A DNA stretch of 64,000 nt, taken from positions 52,180 through 116,179 of the forward strand of contig CAZDEO010000004.1 in the NCBI GenBank assembly GCA_964504445.1. The letters run 5' to 3'. Numbering within the stretch: the first letter of the stretch is position 1; each line of letters starts with the position of its first letter. Below, piece after piece: positions 59,087 through 64,000 of the stretch. The DNA comes from JACSRF01 sp964504445 (lineage in GTDB: Bacteria > Chloroflexota > Anaerolineae > Promineifilales > Promineifilaceae). The translations under genes were made by a program, and so were the position numbers. The notes under the pieces were generated by a model. That model saw only the letters and a program-made list of their open reading frames with translations, was not told where the DNA came from and did not search any database.

Positions 59087-61426
59087 ATGCGAAAAATCGG
59101 GCTGTTTTGGCTGCACGTGCCATTGTTGTGGTTGATGTTTAGCCTGGCGCTAACCAGCCTGGATAATTTGGGGCCTACGTTTGACGAGCAGGGCTTCTTG
59201 GTGCGCGGGCTGGGCTACTTGCGCGAAGGCAACCATCATATGCGTGTGGGCCATCCTCTGGGGCTGAATGCCCTCAACGCGGCGCTGTTGGTGAGCGATA
59301 GCGCCGTGCGCCTGCCGACAGAGGACCCTTCTTGGGCGGGAACTGATTTCCATCGCCCGGCGGAGTTGTTTCTGTGGGAGATTGGCAATAACGTTGAACA
59401 TGTCATGTTCCTGGGCCGCCTGCCAACCATCTGGCTGGGGCTGCTGCTGGTGGCCCTGGCGGCGCGGTGGGCGCGGCAGTTGGCCGGATGGGGCGCGGGG
59501 CTGTTGACCCTGGCGCTGCTGGCCTTGGACCCGAATATGTTGGCCCATAGTCGCCTGACGACGACGGATTTTGGGCTGGCAGCGGGGGCGTTGGTGGCAG
59601 GGTATACGCTGTGGTGGTTTTGGCAACGGCCGTCTTGGTCTCGTGCCATCCTTGCCGGAATTGCCTTTGGCCTGCTGCAAAACACCAAGTTCACCGCCGG
59701 GCTGTTTGTGCCGCTCTTCGCCCTCATCATCCTGGTTAATCTGCGAATACGGAATACGGAGTACGGAATACGGAATACTTTACGCACCCTGGTCATGCTC
59801 ACCATTGCCTACGTACTCATCGCGCCACTAACCCTGTGGGCAGCCTATGGCTTTCAGGTTGGCCCGCTGCCAGACAGTTTGCCCACGTTGCCCCAACTCG
59901 GTGGTCTGACCTTGCCCCTGTCTCATCATTTGGAGCAACTGTTGGATATTGGCGGTCGGCTGCAAAAATCTACTCCTGCCTTCCTCCTTGGGAACTATTC
60001 CGATAGTGGTTGGTGGTACTACTTCCCCATCGCCTTTCTCCTCAAAACTCCCTTGCCCACCTTGTTGCTGTTTGCTTTGGCCGCTTTGGCCTATTTACGA
60101 TTGACGATTGGCGGTTTGCGCAAGCGTTGGCGATTGACCATTGACCATTGGCAATTGGCAATTTTCCTCCTTCTTCCTGCCTTCGGCTACTTTGCCATTG
60201 CCCTGACCACCGACATCAACCTGGGCTACCGCCATTTGCTACCCATCTTGCCATTTCTCTATGTTTTCATTGCTGCTACCCTCCCTCATTTAAAATTCAC
60301 AATTTACAATTCAAAATTCACAATTCTCCCCCTCCTCTGGCTCCTTGCCATCGCCCTCTGGCTTCACCCATACTACCTGGCCTACTTTAACCTCTTCGCG
60401 GGCGGACCAGACGGCGGCTGGCGCTACCTGGTAGACAGCAACCTGGATTGGGGGCAAGATTTAGGTAATCTGAAGGAATGGATGGATGAGAATGGCGTCA
60501 ATCATGTTTGGTTGAGCTATTTTGGCGAGGGGCGACCAGAGTATTATGGCATCAATTACACGGGTCTGGATAGCTGGCCACCGCGCCTGATGGACCCAAC
60601 GGCACGGCCGTTCTCCCCTCACGATCCGGCCCCTGGCACTTACGCTATTTCTGCCACCACGCTGCAAGGAGTCCATTTTGCCAATCACGACCAGTTCGCC
60701 TATTTTCGCCAGCAGGAACCCCGTGCCAAAATCGGGTACAGCATTTTCATCTATGATGTGGCGCAGCGTGGCGAGATGGTAGAGCTTGCCTTAGGCAATT
60801 TGCAATTGGATGAACTAGCCCCGGCCGATTTTGCCCGCTTCCAGAGCAACCAGGTACGGCCGTACTGGTTCGACGCGACCGATTCCTTGCTCATTCCCGA
60901 ATCCAACAACCGCTGGCTGGCCCTGCCGGGCAGCCCTGGGCTGGCAGATGAGATGGGTTGGACGAAGGAGTGGGAATTGGCAGCGGAAACGGCCGTTTAC
61001 CGTCTCTATCGCCTGCCCCCCGCAGATGAGGGCGTACTGTTACCCCGCGCCAAATTTCTGCACGAAGGTGGGAGCATTGGGCTGCTGCATTGGGTGGTGG
61101 CAGAAACGGCCGTTGCTGGCCAACCCCTCACCCTCCTCACCGACTGGCACAAAACCTCTCGCGCTGCCCCGCTAAAAATCTTCATCCACGTCACCAATGG
61201 CGCGGGCGAGATCGTGGCTCAATGGGACGGCCTGGGCGCAAAATGGCAGGGCTGGCGACCGCAAAGCCGCCTTTGGCAACGCCACGTCATCCCCCTGCCC
61301 GCCAACCTACCTCCCGGCCAGTATGACCTCAGATTAGGCGTCTACGAACCGGAAAACGGCCGTCGCCTCCTCACCCCCAGCGCTCAGGATTTCATCTCCC
61401 TCGGTCAGTTAACCATTGACAATTGA
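59087..61426 (+). CDS. GT-C family membrane glycosyltransferase 3 with C-terminal beta domain
   Basis: 779 residues from ATG at 59087 (a TTG two codons earlier is possible; no ribosome site is seen). It is a paralogue of glycosyltransferase 1: FDEQGFLVRGLGYL, DINLGYRHLLPILPFLY, DSNLDWGQDLGNL, PEYYGINYTGLDS. It has an extra C-terminal beta domain of about 120 residues (FIHVTNGAGEIVAQWDG). Three repeat tracts (59744, 60094, 60289) are translated in loops between helices, and a fourth (61408) codes the C-terminus LTIDN. Confidence 0.88.
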   Translation: MRKIGLFWLHVPLLWLMFSLALTSLDNLGPTFDEQGFLVRGLGYLREGNHHMRVGHPLGLNALNAALLVSDSAVRLPTEDPSWAGTDFHRPAELFLWEIGNNVEHVMFLGRLPTIWLGLLLVALAARWARQLAGWGAGLLTLALLALDPNMLAHSRLTTTDFGLAAGALVAGYTLWWFWQRPSWSRAILAGIAFGLLQNTKFTAGLFVPLFALIILVNLRIRNTEYGIRNTLRTLVMLTIAYVLIAPLTLWAAYGFQVGPLPDSLPTLPQLGGLTLPLSHHLEQLLDIGGRLQKSTPAFLLGNYSDSGWWYYFPIAFLLKTPLPTLLLFALAALAYLRLTIGGLRKRWRLTIDHWQLAIFLLLPAFGYFAIALTTDINLGYRHLLPILPFLYVFIAATLPHLKFTIYNSKFTILPLLWLLAIALWLHPYYLAYFNLFAGGPDGGWRYLVDSNLDWGQDLGNLKEWMDENGVNHVWLSYFGEGRPEYYGINYTGLDSWPPRLMDPTARPFSPHDPAPGTYAISATTLQGVHFANHDQFAYFRQQEPRAKIGYSIFIYDVAQRGEMVELALGNLQLDELAPADFARFQSNQVRPYWFDATDSLLIPESNNRWLALPGSPGLADEMGWTKEWELAAETAVYRLYRLPPADEGVLLPRAKFLHEGGSIGLLHWVVAETAVAGQPLTLLTDWHKTSRAAPLKIFIHVTNGAGEIVAQWDGLGAKWQGWRPQSRLWQRHVIPLPANLPPGQYDLRLGVYEPENGRRLLTPSAQDFISLGQLTIDN
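59744..59781. repeat. 7-bp repeat tract inside glycosyltransferase 3 (ATACGGA family)
   Basis: GAATACG repeated with one variant (GAGTACG), five units. It is translated as RIRNTEYGIRNT in a loop between membrane helices. Confidence 0.8.
60094..60165. repeat. 7-bp repeat tract inside glycosyltransferase 3 (CCATTGA family)
   Basis: ACGATTG, ACGATTG and GCGGTTT, then CGATTGA, CCATTGA, CCATTGG and CAATTGG. It is translated as a basic loop, where glycosyltransferase 1 has only a short polar turn. Confidence 0.75.
60289..60328. repeat. 7-bp repeat tract inside glycosyltransferase 3 (AATTCAC family)
   Basis: AATTCAC, AATTTAC, AATTCAA, AATTCAC and AATTCTC in exact register, translated as LKFTIYNSKFTI between two helices. 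Confidence 0.8.
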
Positions 61427-61450
61427 CCATTGACTATTGACAATTATCAA
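61408..61450. repeat. 7-bp repeat tract at the end of glycosyltransferase 3 (CATTGAC family)
   Basis: CATTGAC, AATTGAC, CATTGAC, TATTGAC and AATTATC. The in-frame TGA of the second unit is the stop of the gene. The tract runs to six bases before the next start. Confidence 0.8.
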
Positions 61451-61455
61451 CTTCC

Positions 61456-63501
61456 ATGCCTCGTCTCCTCCTCTTCACCGTCCTTTTCATCGCCGCCTCT
61501 CTTCGCCTTTGGCAGCTCAGCGACCTGCCCCCCGGCTTCTACCACGATGAAGCCTACAATGGTCTTGACGCCCTCTCATTGGTGCAGGGCAAAACCTTTC
61601 CCCAATTCTACGAAGGCTGGGAACTCTACGCTCAAGATGCCCATGGCGACAACCCGCCTGCGCCCACTCGCTTTCCCATCTTTTTTGAGGGCAATTACGG
61701 CCGTGAACCTCTGCACATCTACCTCATGGCTCTCTCCATCTGGCTCTTCGGCGCCACCCCCTTCGCCGTGCGCCTCGTTCCCGCTTTGGCCGGCGTACTC
61801 GCCGTTTTCACCACCTACCTGGCCGCGAGGGAAATGGTCAATGGTCAATGGTCAATGGTCAATGGTCAACGGCCACTTCGCACTCCGCACGCCGCAATTC
61901 CGCTCCTCGCCGCCTTCTTCATGGCGATTTTGCTGCCTGCCATCCATTTCAGCCGCTTCGGCCTGCGGATGATGCCCTTTGTGGTGGTGGAGACGCTGGT
62001 GGTGTACTTTTTCTGGCGTGGCGTCAATAGGGCAGGGGAACGGGCTAATTGTCAATTTGCCTCTTTTGCGTTGGCCGGATTCTTTTTGGGGTTGGGATTA
62101 TACGTGTATGCCGGCGGCCGGGTGCTGCCGCTGCTGTTTGTGCTGTTTGTGCCCTTGTGGTTCTGGCGCGATAAGGGGGCGCGGCGGCTGTGGCCGCAAA
62201 TAGGGGTAATGGCCGGCGTTTCTTTCCTGACAGCGCTGCCGCTGCTGTTGTACTTTGCCCGTTACCCTTATTTCTTCTCCTTCCGCATGGCATATGTGGC
62301 GAATCGGGGCAAGGGGGTGGTAGAAGGACGGCCGTTGCTTACCTGGCTACTCAACGTGGGGCGGGTCATTGGTGGGCTGTTCTGGCAGGGCGAAACCCAT
62401 TTGCGGCACAATTTACCGGGACGGCCGTTCCTCGACCCCATCCAGGCCGTCCTCTTCCTCAGTGGACTGTTGCACACCCTACGGCAAAGATTCAGCGCCC
62501 GCACCAGCTTCCTGCTGCTCTGGCTCCTCGTCATGCTCCTTCCCTCCATCCTCAGCGGCGACGCCCCCCACTTTGGCCGCATGTCCGGCGCCCTGCCCGC
62601 CGTCGCCATCATTTTGGCGATTGGCCTGGATTATGGATTGCATTTCGTGAAGCGTATTCCGTATTCCGTATTCCGTAGACACATTACGGCTCACGGCTCA
62701 CGGACAACGGTTCACGGCCCACGACTGGTCGCTATTATTCTTTTCTCCATTTCCCTCTTCTTCACCGTCCACGACTACTTCATCCGTTACGCCAACCATC
62801 CCCAATTAGCCGCCGACTTTTACCTGCCCGATTGGGGATTGGGCCAGTACGCCGCCGCCCAACCCGCCGACGCCGCCCTCTATTTCACGCCCACGCAAGA
62901 AGAGATGGCCACCATCTACTTCGCCCTGGCCGACCCGGAACGACTGCGCAGCTACAGCGGCGGGCAAGGGCTAGTTCCGGTGGGGGATGAGGGGAAAACG
63001 GCCGTTTACCTCCTTCACCCCGCCGCCACGCAAGCCCTGGCTGACCTACAAGCCTTCTTCCCCACCGGCTTGGTGGCCGAGACCCGCCCCACCTTCCTCG
63101 CCTTCCACGTTCCCGCCGCCGCGCCCAGATTGCGAGAGGAAAACGAAACGGCCGTTTCCTTCGCCGACGCCATTCTCCTACGCGGTTGGAGCCTGGCCCA
63201 AGACGCCGACGCCCTCACTGCCACCCTGACCTGGCAGGCGCAGGCGCCCCTCAACGAAAATTACACCGCCTACGTTCACCTGCTGAACCCAGCCGGCGAC
63301 CTGGTGGCCCAACTAGACCGCCCTCCGGCTGGCTACCCCACCGCCGACTGGCACGTGGGCGAAATTATTCAAGACAGCTACCGCGTACCCCTGCCCCCCG
63401 CTTTGCCGCCCGGAACGTACACAGTACGCACCGGTTTTTACCGTTGGCCGGAACTGGTGGGGGTGGGGGAAACGGCCCTCACCACCATCACCCTACCCTG
63501 A
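61456..63501 (+). CDS. GT-C family membrane glycosyltransferase 4 with C-terminal beta domain
   Basis: 681 residues. First outside loop FYHDEAYNGLDAL with the acidic pair, then NYGREPLHIYLMALS and about ten helices, typical of GT39/PMT-like enzymes. The C-terminal 120 residues are the same beta domain as in glycosyltransferases 2 and 3 (AYVHLLNPAGDLVAQLDRPP, GTYTVRTGFY). Two repeat tracts are translated: 61831 (MVNGQWS loop) and 62651 (loop before a late helix). No ribosome site is clear, since a tract precedes the start. Confidence 0.87.
   Translation: MPRLLLFTVLFIAASLRLWQLSDLPPGFYHDEAYNGLDALSLVQGKTFPQFYEGWELYAQDAHGDNPPAPTRFPIFFEGNYGREPLHIYLMALSIWLFGATPFAVRLVPALAGVLAVFTTYLAAREMVNGQWSMVNGQRPLRTPHAAIPLLAAFFMAILLPAIHFSRFGLRMMPFVVVETLVVYFFWRGVNRAGERANCQFASFALAGFFLGLGLYVYAGGRVLPLLFVLFVPLWFWRDKGARRLWPQIGVMAGVSFLTALPLLLYFARYPYFFSFRMAYVANRGKGVVEGRPLLTWLLNVGRVIGGLFWQGETHLRHNLPGRPFLDPIQAVLFLSGLLHTLRQRFSARTSFLLLWLLVMLLPSILSGDAPHFGRMSGALPAVAIILAIGLDYGLHFVKRIPYSVFRRHITAHGSRTTVHGPRLVAIILFSISLFFTVHDYFIRYANHPQLAADFYLPDWGLGQYAAAQPADAALYFTPTQEEMATIYFALADPERLRSYSGGQGLVPVGDEGKTAVYLLHPAATQALADLQAFFPTGLVAETRPTFLAFHVPAAAPRLREENETAVSFADAILLRGWSLAQDADALTATLTWQAQAPLNENYTAYVHLLNPAGDLVAQLDRPPAGYPTADWHVGEIIQDSYRVPLPPALPPGTYTVRTGFYRWPELVGVGETALTTITLP
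61831..61871. repeat. 7-bp repeat tract inside glycosyltransferase 4 (AATGGTC family)
   Basis: Five AATGGTC heptads and AACGGCC. It is translated as REMVNGQWSMVNGQ between two membrane helices. Same heptad as 54113. Confidence 0.8.
62651..62725. repeat. 7-bp repeat tract inside glycosyltransferase 4, inverted halves
   Basis: CGTATTC, CGTATTC, CGTATTC and CGTAGAC, then ATTACGG, CTCACGG, CTCACGG, ACAACGG and TTCACGG. Left and right halves are complementary in style, as in the ABC genes. Confidence 0.8.
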
Positions 63502-63542
63502 CATCTCTTGTCGAGACCCTATTTGGCGTTAGAATCAGGCGC

Positions 63543-64000
63543 ATGTCCTCCACCACCGACTTTACCCGCCGTTGGGCATTCATTCCCGCACTCGTTGTCG
63601 CTCTCCTACTGCTGCTCTATTTCTGGCAAACCATGCTGCACATTACCGGCGGCACACCCGGCGCCCCTCTGGACGATGCCTGGATTCATTTTCAATTTGC
63701 CCGCAATCTCAGCCAGGGGCATGGCTTTAGCTACATGCCCGGCGTCCCTACCGCCGGTTCCACCGCCCCACTCTGGACGCTGCTGCTGGCCCTCGTTGGC
63801 CTCTTCACCGAAGAATTTTTGCTGCCAGGGCTGCTCCTCAGCGCCATCTTATTCCTGGCCACCGTCTGGCTGACCTACTGCCTGGCGCTGGAATTAACCG
63901 GGCAATGGGGCGCGGCGCTGCTGGCGGCCCTCGGCGTGGCCGTTACCGGACGGCTGCTTTGGGCCGGCCTTTCGGCCATGGAGGTGACACTCTTCACCAC
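63543..64000 (+). CDS. GT-C family membrane glycosyltransferase 5 (3' end outside window)
   Basis: The frame is open from the ATG at 63543 to the window end (152 codons). A membrane helix (ALVVALLLLLYFWQ) is followed by the acidic loop GAPLDDAWIHFQFARNLSQ and GHGFSYMPG, then PTAGSTAPLWTLLLAL. This is the pattern of mannosyl/arabinosyl GT-C enzymes with a DD motif, a different branch from the four upstream. It starts 42 bases after the previous stop. Partial, so domain content beyond this is unknown. Confidence 0.8.
   Translation, partial: MSSTTDFTRRWAFIPALVVALLLLLYFWQTMLHITGGTPGAPLDDAWIHFQFARNLSQGHGFSYMPGVPTAGSTAPLWTLLLALVGLFTEEFLLPGLLLSAILFLATVWLTYCLALELTGQWGAALLAALGVAVTGRLLWAGLSAMEVTLFT

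Larger units (their letters stand above)
1990..63155. repeat. Highly iterated palindromic octamer ACGGCCGT (about 115 sites)
   Basis: The perfect palindrome ACGGCCGT recurs across the window, mostly inside genes; examples are 1990, 2441, 8755, 11018, 27764 and 63148. By hand count there are about 115 exact copies, often as AACGGCCGTT. It is read in all three frames: Thr-Ala-Val, Asn/Asp-Gly-Arg and Arg-Pro. None occurs in 1-1989, in ftsH or in the first S41 gene. The coordinates given are the first and last sites. Confidence 0.9.

Noticed and set aside
54113..61871. Tandem repeats as a CRISPR array
   Set aside because: Units are 7-8 bp with no spacers of constant length and no cas genes; many are translated.

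Overview
The window looks like chromosome from a member of the Chloroflexota, most likely the Anaerolineae/Ardenticatenia side. This is inferred from the sequence style and has not been searched against a database. The main clues are secreted and membrane proteins with long Thr-Pro linkers (713-1852, 21246-22352, 32452-35385, 38934-41111, 47407-49428), a mid-to-high GC content, many GTG starts, and the gene mix: RIO-type kinase, DUF5995, tandem S41 proteases and GT-C glycosyltransferases. I see no rRNA, tRNA, CRISPR array, phage or transposase.

Layout. 1-1.9 kb: two nearly identical secreted SGNH-like proteins, the first cut by the window edge. 2.1-14 kb: mostly minus-strand housekeeping and accessory genes: an APH-type kinase, acetyltransferases, a methyltransferase, rsgA, a heterodimeric ABC exporter and a RIO kinase. 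A small plus-strand pair with a free T2SSF domain also lies here. 14.0-14.3 kb: a compact 23-codon transcription unit with its own promoter, ribosome site and two terminators. 14.3-20.2 kb: a membrane protein, a biotin carboxylase / AAC(3)-like / enoyl-CoA hydratase set, and ftsH. 20.4-24.7 kb: a cell-wall amidase, an L,D-transpeptidase, purA and a GrdB-family selenoprotein with an in-frame TGA. 24.8-31.3 kb: a serA-like dehydrogenase, pyruvate kinase and a second heterodimeric ABC exporter. 31.5-42.7 kb: a CDF transporter, a GH3 enzyme, two tandem S41 proteases, smpB, a membrane-tethered cytochrome c protein and coaBC. 42.9-53.5 kb: a 909-residue three-domain fusion (PLP lyase + inactive-looking dehydrogenase + ParB/SerK-like domain), an acetyltransferase, a receiver, a Trm112-like protein, an ATPase-FGE fusion, an HPt, a DtxR-type regulator, an M50-like protein, tpiA and an LPG-synthase-like protein. 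53.5-64 kb: five GT-C family membrane glycosyltransferases and a secreted multidomain protein, probably for surface polysaccharide or glycoprotein.

Two sequence-level phenomena run through the whole window. First, the perfect palindrome ACGGCCGT occurs about 115 times by hand count, roughly once per 550 bases, inside genes in all three frames. This resembles cyanobacterial HIP1. Second, about 30 short tracts of degenerate 7-bp (sometimes 8-bp) tandem repeats, falling into a handful of recurring families, sit in nearly every intergenic gap and also in-frame inside coding sequences: ABC nucleotide-binding domains, glycosyltransferase loops, an AAC(3) N-terminus and protein C-termini. A third repeat is a roughly 105-bp two-hairpin element in three copies, whose hairpins differ in sequence but keep pairing.
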